Notes: generated from the letters alone by a model not told the origin. DNA of 56,772 bases from JBFMFR01 sp040752025 (GCA_040752025.1 JBFMFR010000045.1:1-56772), one strand, 5' to 3'; positions 35,666 to 44,207 are shown, counted from the stretch's first letter. Translations and numbers: made by a program.

Positions 35666-36811
35666 TCATTTGCGCCGGCGCAAGAGCAGCCAGAGGAAAG
35701 CGCTACCCAATAAGAGCAACCCTGCCGCCAGCGCCCGGCGATTCCTGGCAAGCCCGGGGGACGGCAAGGACGGTCCCCAGGCGCGCTGCACGCCATGTTG
35801 GTAAATCGGGCGCACCAGGGCCGGTAAGAGCACATCCGAGAACAGGTAGGCGATCCAGGGCACGGGCGGCCTGGGCTGAGGCGTTCCTGGCTGCGGCCTG
35901 GCCTGCGGCAGTTCTACCTCGGCCAGGATGAAGGTCTCGCCCTGTTCCTGCGTGCATTCTGCCACAACCTGGCCGTGTGCGTCCAGGATTTTGCAGGCCG
36001 GTGTGATGTGGCAGGACAATTCGAGGTGGTCGGCCTGGGGCAGGTAGCGCAGCAGCCAGGGAGCGGTGAGCGCCAGGCTGAGCAAGGCGGCGCGCCCGCG
36101 CGGCACAGGAGAATGGAAATGACCACAGCCGCCGGTGATGGCCAGTGGAACGCCTAACCAAGCGGCTTGTTGCTCGATGGTGTCTCCGAAAATGCGGCGG
36201 AGGCTGTGGCGGATGACCTTTGCCACGGGGCCGAGTTCTTCCCAGGTCACCTGCCTGCCATCCGGCAAATGGTAAGTGGGGTGGCCGATATCCGGGGGGC
36301 AGCTGGCAACCAGCACCAGGTGTACCTGCCCGGCGTAGCCCTGCCACAGGTGGGCGTGGGCCACGTCCCAGCAGATGAGCAGGCCGATGTCGCCCAGTTC
36401 GGTATGGGCGATGGTGAGGTCGCTCCCGGGGCGGGAGTAAGCGCGCTCCCAGCCCCAGGGGTAGCGTTTGTCATAGCGCCAGATGCGCCCATTGGGGGCA
36501 GCCAGGATCAGGGCGTTGTGGATCTGGCCGCGGCTGAAGAGCAGCAAGGAGCCTGCCAGGTGTATGTCCAGGCGGGCGGCGGTCTCCTGCATCCAGGCGA
36601 TGGTCGGGCCATCCAGAGTCTCGGCTCGCTGGAAATTCTCGTCGACGTAGGCGTAGCCGGTGTTGAAGACCTCGGGGAGCAATACCAGGCGGGCTCCCTG
36701 GGCGGCGGCCTGGGCGACCAGGCGATCGGCGCGCTCCAACCTCTCGTAGGTCGGAGCCGGGCGGACATCCATCTGGATGGCGGCGAGGCGGAGGGTGGGC
36801 GGGTGGGACAT
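35666..36811 (-). CDS. Nitrilase-family hydrolase with C-terminal membrane anchor
   Basis: A 381-residue carbon-nitrogen hydrolase. The catalytic triad is Glu47 (LLPEVF), Lys115 (YDKRYPW) and Cys147 (LICWDVAH). The enzyme domain covers about residues 7-300; a Pro-rich linker follows, then a single hydrophobic helix (about residues 359-377) ending in Arg-Arg-Arg-Lys. There is no signal peptide, so the catalytic part should stay in the cytoplasm, tethered by its tail. The family cleaves nitriles, amides or carbamoyl groups; the substrate is not predictable. A long insert (SCPPDIGHPTYHLPDGR) after the Cys is unusual. Confidence 0.82.
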   Translation of the reverse strand: MSHPPTLRLAAIQMDVRPAPTYERLERADRLVAQAAAQGARLVLLPEVFNTGYAYVDENFQRAETLDGPTIAWMQETAARLDIHLAGSLLLFSRGQIHNALILAAPNGRIWRYDKRYPWGWERAYSRPGSDLTIAHTELGDIGLLICWDVAHAHLWQGYAGQVHLVLVASCPPDIGHPTYHLPDGRQVTWEELGPVAKVIRHSLRRIFGDTIEQQAAWLGVPLAITGGCGHFHSPVPRGRAALLSLALTAPWLLRYLPQADHLELSCHITPACKILDAHGQVVAECTQEQGETFILAEVELPQARPQPGTPQPRPPVPWIAYLFSDVLLPALVRPIYQHGVQRAWGPSLPSPGLARNRRALAAGLLLLGSAFLWLLLRRRK

Positions 36812-36880
36812 TTTGGGGAGTTAAAAGATAGGAATTAGAAAGTAGAAGTTAGAAGGGAGAAGCGATTGGGCATGCGGGGG

Positions 36881-37465
36881 TCAGCCGGTGACCAGGCGGG
36901 TGCCGCAGGCCTGGCAGAAGAGGGCGTCGGAGGTGTGCGCCCGCCCGCATTTGGGGCAATGTCTCGGCAGGTCGACTGGCAAGGCTGCTCCACAGGCCAG
37001 GCATTGCTCAGCGTCAGGCGGGTTGGCTACCTGGCAGTAGGTGCACACTTTCGGGTTGCCAGGGGCGTTGCGCTCGCCGGCCAGGGCGCGGCTCAGGCTG
37101 CAAAGTTCGTTGATGGCGTCCCAGATTTCGGGCGCCAGGTTTTCCTGTCCCAGCTCTGCGATGGCGTCGGGGATCATGGCCAGCAGCGAAAGGGGATTGC
37201 CGTTGGCGGCGCGCTCGATCATTTCACTGGCATCGGCAACTTTATCCAGCCAGTTACGGTCGCGGCTCGTGGTGACGAGCACGCCGCCGTGGGTATCGGC
37301 GATGTGCAGGGTCACGGGGGTTCCGTGTTTGCTGCCAATCTGCACCAGAGAGGTGCCGGAGGCCTGTGAGATGTGGACGCGATGCTGGCGGTCGTTGAAA
37401 CGGGCAGCCAGTTGGTCGGCCAGGGCGGCGGCCCTCAGCGTGCCGTGGAACATACGTTGCGCCAT
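36881..37465 (-). CDS. Double zinc-ribbon protein of unknown function
   Basis: A 194-residue protein. The first 130 residues contain an alpha/beta part (VHISQASGTSLVQIGS, GTPVTLHIADTHGGVLVTTSRD) that I do not recognise. The C-terminus has two zinc ribbons: CTYC...CLACG and CPKC...CQACG. The ATG at 37465 has no convincing Shine-Dalgarno and lies three codons after the TAG stop of a small upstream frame in the same reading frame. Its expression may depend on that upstream frame. Confidence 0.7.
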   Translation of the reverse strand: MAQRMFHGTLRAAALADQLAARFNDRQHRVHISQASGTSLVQIGSKHGTPVTLHIADTHGGVLVTTSRDRNWLDKVADASEMIERAANGNPLSLLAMIPDAIAELGQENLAPEIWDAINELCSLSRALAGERNAPGNPKVCTYCQVANPPDAEQCLACGAALPVDLPRHCPKCGRAHTSDALFCQACGTRLVTG

Positions 37466-37468
37466 GCG

Positions 37469-37543
37469 CTACTCCACCGCGATTCCGGCCTGGGCTTTGG
37501 GGATACCAGCGTTCTTCGATACGAGTTTGATCAATTCGTGCAT
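37469..37543 (-). CDS. Small 24-aa ORF upstream of and in frame with the zinc-ribbon gene
   Basis: An ATG at 37543 is preceded by a strong AAAGGAG and encodes MHELIKLVSKNAGI then PKAQAGIAVE before TAG at 37469-37471. The amino-acid pattern looks like the first helix pair of small helical domains such as HU-like or DUF2267-like N-termini. The reading frame continues, after the stop, into the zinc-ribbon gene at 37465. It may be a translated leader, a remnant of a longer N-terminus broken by a nonsense change, or a readthrough site. Confidence 0.5.
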   Translation of the reverse strand: MHELIKLVSKNAGIPKAQAGIAVE

Positions 37544-37569
37544 GGTTCTCCTTTGCATGCTTGCAGAGG

Positions 37570-38292
37570 CTAATAGGGGAGATTGTGAAAGGTTTTCTTG
37601 CGCTTGAAGAGGCGGTGCCAGGTTGTCTCCATCCAGTTGCTCAGGCGCGGGCCGGATGGCTGGCTTTGCGCTTCGATGGATTGCATGGCCTGCGCTTTGC
37701 CGCCAGGATAATACAGGAACAGGCGCACCGAACCGATATCACTGTAGCCTTCCTCGTGCTGCTCAACTTCCTGATCCGGGATGCCGCCGCCGGCGCGGTA
37801 GAAGGTTTCGGTCATGGCCAGGTATTCGCGGGCCGGAATGTGGTTCTTGAGCAGGCGGTGGATGAGGATCACTTCGCTGCCAGCCAGTTCTTCGAACTGG
37901 CGCACTTGCTTGATCACCACTTCGCCAAGGTGCAGGAAGGCTTTCAGGCGCAGCATGCTGAGGTTCTGGCAGGCGTCACACGGGCACTGAGCGCCAGCCA
38001 CCATTTCTTGCTGTTTGGCCTGAAAGGCCTGGTGAAAACGCTGCACCTGCCGGGTGATGTCCTGGGCAGCGGCGGCGCGTTGATCATCGGCGGCAGGGAT
38101 AACTGCAAACATCAAGGCGGCGTCGCCTTCCAGTTTGTTTAATTTTAGTGGGAACTCGGCCTGGTCGATGACGGCTTCCAGCAGTTCGGTGATGATGGTC
38201 TCAGCGTGCAGCAGGCTGGTTTTATTCCATTCCAGGAAGCGGGTATAACCGCTGATATCTACGATGGTTAGGGCGACATGCTTGACTTCCAT
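37570..38292 (-). CDS. DUF2652 protein (nucleotide-cyclase-like fold)
   Basis: A 240-residue protein. VDISGYTRFLEWNKTSLLHAE near the N-terminus and LNKLEGDAALMFAV further on are typical of DUF2652, a family with the class III adenylate/guanylate cyclase fold. Whether it makes a cyclic nucleotide is unknown; the metal-binding Asp of VDISGY and EGDA are present. GGAG lies 6 nt before ATG 38292; a longer upstream frame lacks a ribosome site. Two cysteine pairs (CPCDAC) in the middle are an added feature. The C-terminus is basic (RLFKRKKTF). Confidence 0.75.
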   Translation of the reverse strand: MEVKHVALTIVDISGYTRFLEWNKTSLLHAETIITELLEAVIDQAEFPLKLNKLEGDAALMFAVIPAADDQRAAAAQDITRQVQRFHQAFQAKQQEMVAGAQCPCDACQNLSMLRLKAFLHLGEVVIKQVRQFEELAGSEVILIHRLLKNHIPAREYLAMTETFYRAGGGIPDQEVEQHEEGYSDIGSVRLFLYYPGGKAQAMQSIEAQSQPSGPRLSNWMETTWHRLFKRKKTFHNLPY

Positions 38293-38425
38293 AAGGATCT
38301 CCCTGAACAATTCGAAGGATCGTGGCCTGGCAGAAGGTTGTTGGTTTGAATGATACCATATCCAGGGGTGAGCCAGCACACGGCCCGCGTGAATTTATGA
38401 AACTGTAATGATCCAGGCAGCCCTG

Positions 38426-38866
38426 TCAGGCGGGGCGCAACGACTTGGCGAAGACATGCTGCGATTTGTGCAGGCTGTAGCCGTGTTTCAGGTAGAACTT
38501 GTGCGCCTCAGCACGGATGACGTTGCTGCGCACACGCAGTTGGGGATACCCCTGGGCGACTACCCAGGACTCGCCCTGTTGGACCAGAAGAGCGCCGATA
38601 CCCTGCCCGGTGTGGGCGGCGTCGACAACCAGGCCGCCGATTTCGGCGTAGGGCTCCGCTTGCAGGTGGTGGGTGCCATGCAAGTGGATCCAGCCGGTAA
38701 CCTGTCCGGCGGCATCCAGGGCGACGTAAATGGCATGCTCTGGCCGGGGCAGGAGGGCCTCCAGACGCTGACGGGCCTGTTCCACCGTGGTGGGGTAGCC
38801 CAGTTGGTCGCACAGGCCAGCGATGGCTTGTGCATCCAAGGCGGAAGCGAGGCGGATTTGGATCAT
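38426..38866 (-). CDS. GNAT family N-acetyltransferase
   Basis: A 146-residue single GNAT domain. IRLASALDAQAIAGLCDQLGY is the usual N-terminus, GLVVDAAHTGQGIGALLVQ is the acetyl-CoA-binding loop (Q-x-x-G-x-A type, here TGQGIGALL) and AHKFYLKHGY is motif B. The ATG at 38866 fits the domain start. The acetylated substrate is unknown. The gene ends 134 nt before the DUF2652 start and begins 4 nt after the stop of the next upstream gene. Confidence 0.87.
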   Translation of the reverse strand: MIQIRLASALDAQAIAGLCDQLGYPTTVEQARQRLEALLPRPEHAIYVALDAAGQVTGWIHLHGTHHLQAEPYAEIGGLVVDAAHTGQGIGALLVQQGESWVVAQGYPQLRVRSNVIRAEAHKFYLKHGYSLHKSQHVFAKSLRPA

Positions 38867-38870
38867 GTCG

Positions 38871-39803
38871 TCACCGGATCGATAGGATTGCGCCCAGGCC
38901 GCGTAGATGGCCGAGCGCATCGTGCCCGTCCACCTGGACGCGTCCAGGCTTGGGATAGGGCAAGGCGGCCCACAGGCCGTGCCCCTGCACGTATTGCTGT
39001 GTGTCGCCGGAGCCGCCGGCGAGGATGGCCTGCGCCGCGCCCAGGCTGAGCATCCAATAGCCCAGCTCGACCAGAGTCAGGCCGGCGTTGGAAAGTGGGT
39101 GGAAGATGGTCACATCGACAGTCCCCCCAGGCAGGCGCTCAGGCCGGCCGGCAAACACCGAAACCACCAGCAGCTCTTGCCGGGAGGTCAGCCCGAAGGC
39201 GGTAAAGGATGAGCGTACCAGTTCGCCGGCAGGTGTCATTTCGGGGAAGAAGTTGATTTCGTTCCCGTTGGTCTGGCCCTGCCCCGGCAGGCGCACCGGA
39301 ATGCTGCGAGCGTAATTGCGCCCGGCGCGCGCCAGGGCCGGGCCAGAGATCGCCAGCCGGGGAGCAGGATTGGTTAGCAGAGCGCCCCGGCGGATGCGCA
39401 GGCTGCACAGGGCAGGCGGCCCGGGAGAGAGCACCAGGGCGGTGTAATCGCCGTCCAGGGGTTGGTAGGCCTGGCCGTCCAGGGCGATGGCGCCGGGCGG
39501 CTTGCAGATCAATTGGCCATCGATAACCACGAAGCCATTGCCGCGCACGAAGTTGGTGTGCAGGGCGTTGCAGGCCAGCCGCGGGCGGTCAGCCTCGGGC
39601 AGTTTCGCCAGCCAGCCCGGCAGGGGCTCGCCGCTGTTGGTTTCGGGGGGCAGGAAATGCTCGGGGCTGGAGGGGTGGAAGCTGCGCCGGAGCAGTTCTG
39701 GGCTGGTTTCCAGGTGCACGGCTGCCTGCGATAGATCGAAGCAGGCGGCGCGCAAAACGGCCTGCTGTTCGGCGATCTCGAAAACCTGTAACTCGGGTCT
39801 CAT
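38871..39803 (-). CDS. Possible phosphodiester glycosidase (NAGPA-like), overlapping the GH5-like gene
   Basis: A 310-residue protein with no signal peptide. The region NGFVVIDGQLICKP, the central NGNEINFFPEMTPAGEL and the late LGAAQAILAGGSGDTQQYVQG resemble phosphodiester glycosidase (NAGPA, DUF2233) domains, where a Gly-rich Asp-Gly-Gly-Gly-Ser-type loop closes the fold; here that loop is AGGSGD. The match is by pattern and needs a profile search. Its ATG overlaps the stop of the GH5-like gene by 4 nt, so the two are coupled, which supports a carbohydrate role. Confidence 0.45.
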   Translation of the reverse strand: MRPELQVFEIAEQQAVLRAACFDLSQAAVHLETSPELLRRSFHPSSPEHFLPPETNSGEPLPGWLAKLPEADRPRLACNALHTNFVRGNGFVVIDGQLICKPPGAIALDGQAYQPLDGDYTALVLSPGPPALCSLRIRRGALLTNPAPRLAISGPALARAGRNYARSIPVRLPGQGQTNGNEINFFPEMTPAGELVRSSFTAFGLTSRQELLVVSVFAGRPERLPGGTVDVTIFHPLSNAGLTLVELGYWMLSLGAAQAILAGGSGDTQQYVQGHGLWAALPYPKPGRVQVDGHDALGHLRGLGAILSIR

Positions 39804-41026
39804 CGATTGGCGTTGCGGAATTCTTCGTATAACCGGTTGGCGTGATAAAGCGCAGCCTGGTAGTATTCCTCCGGGCTGACGCCGAGTTGAACAGTGCGGC
39901 GGGCGGGTTGTACGGTGGGTTGGCTGGCGGCGAAGCGCTGCAAAACAGCCGCGTGGGGCTTCAGGGTGCCATCCGGGCGTACCAGGCCGAAGAAGCGTTC
40001 GTGCCGGGCCTGGTCGCAAGGTGGGCGGTTATACAGGTGCGTGGCATAGTCGGCGAAACACCACAAGACGGCCCCCAGGGCGCCGACATCCACCAACCCG
40101 GGCAAGACCTGTTCGATGTATTCGGCCAGGGCCTCTTCGGAAGGCACAAACTGGCGGTGCGCCTGGCCGTAGGCCGGCCATTCCCAGGTGGCGGAGGGCT
40201 CGCCAGGAGCCGTGGTGGGCCCGCCAAATTCTTCCATCAGGGTGGGGCGACCGCACAGGGCGCTGGTGAGAGCGCACAAAAAGGGCACAAAGTCAGGATC
40301 CAGGGGGCCACGCGCCCAACCCTCGGCGTACATGGGGTAGCCGTGCATAACGGGCAGATCGACTTCAGCAAAAACATCGTGGATGCGCAGGCCGAAATCG
40401 CCGAGCAGATCGGGCATGTGCAGCCCGCAAGTGACCGGGTGGTGGGGATCGAGGTCTCGGACGATGGTAGCCATCTCACGCACCCAGGCGTGCCCGTGCG
40501 CCGCGCTGGGGGGCCAGGCGAATAAATCGGGCTCGTTGCCCAGGTTCCAAATGCCAATAGCCGGGTGATCTTTGAAGGTAGATACAACGCTGTGCAGCAG
40601 CAGGCGCTCGGCGCGCAGCACAGTGGGATCAGTGTAAGGGTTGGCGTAGCCGCAATCAACTACCTGACCGGCGCTGACTACCTGGCGCACGCCGGGAAGC
40701 ATGGGCTCGCCGGGATGCAGCATCCAGGGCGGCGCCCAGGAGGGGCCGCTCATATGCCCGGTGAAGAAGGTCACGTCCAGCGACAACCCCAGGCCAGCGG
40801 CGATGTCGCAGGTTTGTTCGAGGGCATGCAGTGCAGCGATGCTGACGCTATCGGATTGGGGCTGCCAGTCTTCCCAGAGCAGGAAGATGCGCACCAGGTC
40901 CAGGCCAAGTTCACGGATCAGGGCGAACTCTTCGGCAACCTCGCCAGGGTCGAAATCTGACCACCAGTACATGGCCTTACGCCGCGGCCAGTAGTTGACG
41001 CCAAGCAGGAAGGGCTGTGTGGGCAT
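39800..41026 (-). CDS. GH5-like (cellulase-type) glycoside hydrolase
   Basis: A 408-residue (beta/alpha)8 hydrolase. Asn164-Glu165 in IWNLGNEPDLF is the acid/base motif, and Glu266 in PTLMEEFGG is the likely nucleophile. The N-terminus LLGVNYWPRRKAMYWW is typical of GH5-related mannanase-like enzymes. There is no signal peptide, so it acts in the cytoplasm or on imported sugars. ATG 41026 fits the domain start; no ribosome site precedes it, and TATCAT-like sequence lies close upstream, so translation may be leaderless. Substrate unknown. Confidence 0.82.
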   Translation of the reverse strand: MPTQPFLLGVNYWPRRKAMYWWSDFDPGEVAEEFALIRELGLDLVRIFLLWEDWQPQSDSVSIAALHALEQTCDIAAGLGLSLDVTFFTGHMSGPSWAPPWMLHPGEPMLPGVRQVVSAGQVVDCGYANPYTDPTVLRAERLLLHSVVSTFKDHPAIGIWNLGNEPDLFAWPPSAAHGHAWVREMATIVRDLDPHHPVTCGLHMPDLLGDFGLRIHDVFAEVDLPVMHGYPMYAEGWARGPLDPDFVPFLCALTSALCGRPTLMEEFGGPTTAPGEPSATWEWPAYGQAHRQFVPSEEALAEYIEQVLPGLVDVGALGAVLWCFADYATHLYNRPPCDQARHERFFGLVRPDGTLKPHAAVLQRFAASQPTVQPARRTVQLGVSPEEYYQAALYHANRLYEEFRNANR

Positions 41027-41100
41027 GCAGGTATGATACCATAATTGGGAAATGGTAGACAGTAGAAGGGAAACGGGGGAGGCGCGCGGGGAAAAGCAGG

Positions 41101-41802
41101 TCAGCGAGAGGCAGGCGCGAACCAGGCGTAGCGCAAGGTGACTCCCAGGATATACCAGGCGGCCAGGAGGGTGCCGCGCAGCGTGCCGCTGACTTTGGAT
41201 TTGCCCGCCTGGCGAGGATGGAAGCTGACCGGCACTTCGCGGATGCGCACGCCGCGCCGGGCAGCTTTGACCATCATTTCGGTCGGCCAACCGTAAGTCA
41301 TCTCGCGCATGTCCAGGTCCAGCAGCAAGGCGCGCCGTATGGCCCGGTATGGGCCCAGGTCGGTAACCTGGAGGCCGTACAGGGCGTTCATCAGGCGCGC
41401 CACCAGCCAGTTGCCGAAGCGCTGGTGAGGGGGCATCGCCTGACGGAGGATGGTCCCCAGGAAGCGCGAGCCGAGCACCAGGTCAGCCTGACCGGTGAAA
41501 AGCGGCTCGAGCAAAGCGGGCAGTTCGGCGGGGAGAAAGCTGTAATCCCCGTCCAGGAAGGCGATGATGTCGGCGCCTTGTGCCGCGGCAACTCCGGCGG
41601 CGCAGGCCTGGCCGTAACCGCGGCGCGGCTCGAAGATTACCCGGGCGCCCGCAGCGCGGGCCTCCTCGGCAGTGGTATCGGTTGAGCCGTTGTCGACAAC
41701 GATGACGCTAACCGGCAAGGTGGCAAGCGTTTCGCTGACCAGGCGCTGGATGTTACCGGCCTCGTTCAGGGCGGGGATGATTACGGTGACCTGGTTTTCC
41801 AG
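41101..41802 (-). CDS. Family 2 glycosyltransferase, probable CTG start
   Basis: A 233-residue GT2 protein of the dolichol-phosphate-mannose-synthase type. VTVIIPALNEAGNI opens the fold; VVDNGSTD and AFLDGDYSFLP bind the nucleotide sugar and metal; RQAGKSKVSGTLRG is the usual C-terminal motif. The conserved N-terminus lies upstream of any ATG, GTG or TTG start: the frame is closed by TAA at 41827-41829, and the only sensible start is CTG at 41802, with AAGGAG at 41809-41814 spaced 6 nt. Starting at the first TTG would delete the essential first strand. Confidence 0.85.
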   Translation of the reverse strand: MENQVTVIIPALNEAGNIQRLVSETLATLPVSVIVVDNGSTDTTAEEARAAGARVIFEPRRGYGQACAAGVAAAQGADIIAFLDGDYSFLPAELPALLEPLFTGQADLVLGSRFLGTILRQAMPPHQRFGNWLVARLMNALYGLQVTDLGPYRAIRRALLLDLDMREMTYGWPTEMMVKAARRGVRIREVPVSFHPRQAGKSKVSGTLRGTLLAAWYILGVTLRYAWFAPASR

Positions 41803-41838
41803 GGTGGTCTCCTTGCAGGGGAAGCGTTATGACTGGCG

Positions 41839-42036
41839 TTATGGTGCTACTTCCAGGCCCTCGATAATATTCGAGAAAACGTTGCCGATCGAGGGGCCGA
41901 AGATAGCCGGCAGGACAACGAAGGCGAGCAGGCAGCAGCACAGGCAGACTACCAGCACACCCACGATGATGCCGATGATCAGGCCGGTGTTCGATTTCTT
42001 GGGTTGTTCGAGGGCAGGGGCGAATTCTTGGGACAT
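41839..42036 (-). CDS. Small single-pass membrane protein
   Basis: A 65-residue protein: a short polar N-terminus (MSQEFAPALEQPKKSNTG), a hydrophobic helix (about residues 20-45) with a Cys-Leu-Cys-Cys-Cys run in its middle, and a short tail. GGAG is 7 nt before ATG 42036. Similar small membrane proteins are frequent in Chloroflexota, with no known role. The cysteine cluster in the membrane segment is unusual and might be a lipidation or metal site. Confidence 0.6.
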   Translation of the reverse strand: MSQEFAPALEQPKKSNTGLIIGIIVGVLVVCLCCCLLAFVVLPAIFGPSIGNVFSNIIEGLEVAP

Positions 42037-42053
42037 ATGGGACTCCTTGGTTT

Positions 42054-43316
42054 TCAAGCAAGTGGAAGGTTGGGCCGTTTGTGGTCATCCGAATAATCGA
42101 AGACGACTTTGACGGCGTGGTAATGATCTTTGTCGACGCTGGTCAGCAAAGCCTGGCGGTACTGCGCCAGGGTGAAACGGTGGGTGATGAGCGACGGCAT
42201 CTGCAGGCGCTGGCTTTGCAGCAGGTGGAAGTAGATCTCGAAAGCATGCCGGCGCTGGCCTTCGAAGTCTTCCAGGCCGAAGGCGTTCGAGCCGATCAGG
42301 TTGATCTCTTTGAAATAGTGCGGCGTCCACTCGAAGCGCCGCGGGCGGGAAACGCCGGTGACCACGATGCTCCCGCCGGGGCGCGTCACGCGCAGGCCCA
42401 CCGCCAGAGTCTCGGCGGAACCGACGGTATCGTAGATCACGTCCACGCCGCCCAGCAGCCAGGGCGGGCCGTACCAGGGGCGCTGCAAGGGGGTGTGGGT
42501 GTATTCGCCCAGGCCCTCGATGATCTCCACCGGCTGGCGGGTGCGAATCACGTGAGCCGCGCCCAACTCGTAGGCCAGTTTTTCCTGGAGCGGGTGGCGG
42601 GCGATGGCCACGATGGCAGCCTGGGGGTACACGGCGTGCAGGATGGCAATGGAGAGTATCCCCAGGCTGCCGCAGCCGTAGACCAGCGCCAGGCCTCCCG
42701 GCGGCGGGGGCGCTTTCAGGATGGCGTGCAGGCTGACCGAGAAGGGGTCGGAGAGCACGGCCTGCTCCCAGCTCAGCTCGTCGGGGATGGGGAAGAGCAT
42801 CGATTCGTGGGCGGGCATGAACGGGGCAAAGCCGCCGGTGACTGCCCGGCTGTTGCCGGCGTGCATGCCGGGCGGCAGATTGCCCTTGAGAAAGTTCTCG
42901 CACACGTAATACTGGCCGCGCTGGCAGGCCGGGCAGGGCGGCTGGATGCCGCGCGGGGCGCAGGGCAGCCAGGGGCTGAGCGCCACGCGCTCGCCGACGC
43001 GCCGCTGGCGCACGCCGGGGCCGACCTGCTCGATAATCCCCACCGCTTCGTGGCCCAGCACCTGCGGGAAAGAGATCAGGGCAGTCAGGGGATTGTCGAA
43101 TTCGGCGTCGAGGAAGATCTGCTTGGTGTCGCTGCCGCAGATGCCGCACAGGGTGGTGCGCAGGATGACCCAATCGTCGCCCAGCAGCTTGGGATCCGGA
43201 ACATCGGTGTAAGCCAACGGGCCGAGCGGTGAGAGGTAGCCGCCTGGCGAGAATCTGCCGGCCAGCCGGGCAAAGCCCAGGCGGGGCAGGCTGTAGCGGA
43301 ACAGGAGCGCTTTCAT
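42054..43316 (-). CDS. Zinc-dependent alcohol dehydrogenase (MDR family)
   Basis: A 420-residue medium-chain dehydrogenase/reductase. LCGICGSDTKQ and GHEAVGIIEQVGPGV give the catalytic zinc site, and CPACQRGQYYVCEN the structural zinc lobe, with one ligand loop lengthened. The Rossmann motif is VYGCGSLGILSIAILHA. VSRPRRFEWTPHYFKEINLIGSNAFG matches the substrate-domain end of threonine or polyol dehydrogenase relatives. The length, longer than the usual 340-350, comes from N-terminal and mid inserts. Alcohol substrate unknown. Confidence 0.87.
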   Translation of the reverse strand: MKALLFRYSLPRLGFARLAGRFSPGGYLSPLGPLAYTDVPDPKLLGDDWVILRTTLCGICGSDTKQIFLDAEFDNPLTALISFPQVLGHEAVGIIEQVGPGVRQRRVGERVALSPWLPCAPRGIQPPCPACQRGQYYVCENFLKGNLPPGMHAGNSRAVTGGFAPFMPAHESMLFPIPDELSWEQAVLSDPFSVSLHAILKAPPPPGGLALVYGCGSLGILSIAILHAVYPQAAIVAIARHPLQEKLAYELGAAHVIRTRQPVEIIEGLGEYTHTPLQRPWYGPPWLLGGVDVIYDTVGSAETLAVGLRVTRPGGSIVVTGVSRPRRFEWTPHYFKEINLIGSNAFGLEDFEGQRRHAFEIYFHLLQSQRLQMPSLITHRFTLAQYRQALLTSVDKDHYHAVKVVFDYSDDHKRPNLPLA

Positions 43317-43325
43317 GTGGACATC

Positions 43326-44207
43326 TCAGCGCAAGAAATCTAGGATCAGGGAGTTGACGATCTGCGGCTTTTCGTAGTGGGGGATGTGCCCGGCGTCATC
43401 GATGGCGTGGAAAACGGCGTGGGGCATGGCGGCGCGGGCTAACTCACTGATTTTAAAGGGAACAACGCTGTCGTAGCGCCCCCAAATCAGCAGGACGGGC
43501 TTGCCCAGGCGGTCGATGTGCTGGTAGAACGGGGTATTGTCCACGAGCACGTCATGGCGCAGGGTGGACAGCAGCGCCCGGCGGAAGCCGCGGTAGACCA
43601 TCTGGCTGCGGTATTTTTCTGCGTAATCTGGGAAGGCTTGCGGATTGTGCAGATCGCCCTTGAGGCCGGCGACCAGGATCTTCTCGGCGAGCAGGTCCAT
43701 GAGCAATTCGCCTAACCAGGGGACGGTGATCAGCCCAGACAGGGCCGGGCGCGCCTGGGGGAAGCCAGCCGGGTCGATCAGGCAAACGCGCCGGACGCGC
43801 TCCGGATGGCGGCTGGTGAAACTGGCAACCAGCGGGCCGCCCATCGACAGGCCGATCAGATCGACGGGCGCGTCGATATTCAAAGCTGCCAGCAGTCCGG
43901 TAAGCTGACGATCGTAGAGTTCGTGGGTATAGGCCAGGTCTGGGCGGTCGGAGAAGCCGCGCCCGTACAGATCGTAGCGCAGGAGGCGCAGGCCGGCCTG
44001 TGACAGCGCGGCAAAAGTCGGCTCCCAGATGAAATAGGGCACCGAAAAACCGTGCACCAGCACGACCGGCTGCCCGTCCGGCGGGCCGGCCAGTTCATAG
44101 TGTACAATACCATCCGGAAGTTGCATGAAACAACCAGGCGCGGTCTGCCGCGCCTGGTCGTCCAGTTCCAGGGGTTCGCTTCGAAAGCGGTATCGGGCAG
44201 AGGGCAT
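43326..44207 (-). CDS. Alpha/beta hydrolase
   Basis: A 293-residue alpha/beta hydrolase. The triad is Ser121 (GLSMGG), Asp246 (GRYDSVVP) and His274 (DDAGHIPHYE); the oxyanion motif is VHGFS after strand 3. It is likely an esterase, lipase-type or C-C hydrolase. ATG 44207 is chosen because AGGAG lies about 8 nt upstream. It precedes the MDR dehydrogenase by 9 nt on the same strand, suggesting a shared transcript and a common catabolic path. Confidence 0.88.
   Translation of the reverse strand: MPSARYRFRSEPLELDDQARQTAPGCFMQLPDGIVHYELAGPPDGQPVVLVHGFSVPYFIWEPTFAALSQAGLRLLRYDLYGRGFSDRPDLAYTHELYDRQLTGLLAALNIDAPVDLIGLSMGGPLVASFTSRHPERVRRVCLIDPAGFPQARPALSGLITVPWLGELLMDLLAEKILVAGLKGDLHNPQAFPDYAEKYRSQMVYRGFRRALLSTLRHDVLVDNTPFYQHIDRLGKPVLLIWGRYDSVVPFKISELARAAMPHAVFHAIDDAGHIPHYEKPQIVNSLILDFLR

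Noticed and set aside
36812..36880. AG-rich short repeats (TTAGAA and TAGAAG units)
   Set aside because: Simple purine-rich intergenic sequence, too short and irregular to be a repeat array or CRISPR.
42081..43232. Plus-strand frame of 383 codons opposite the alcohol dehydrogenase
   Set aside because: The opposite strand has intact zinc and NAD motifs; this frame has none.
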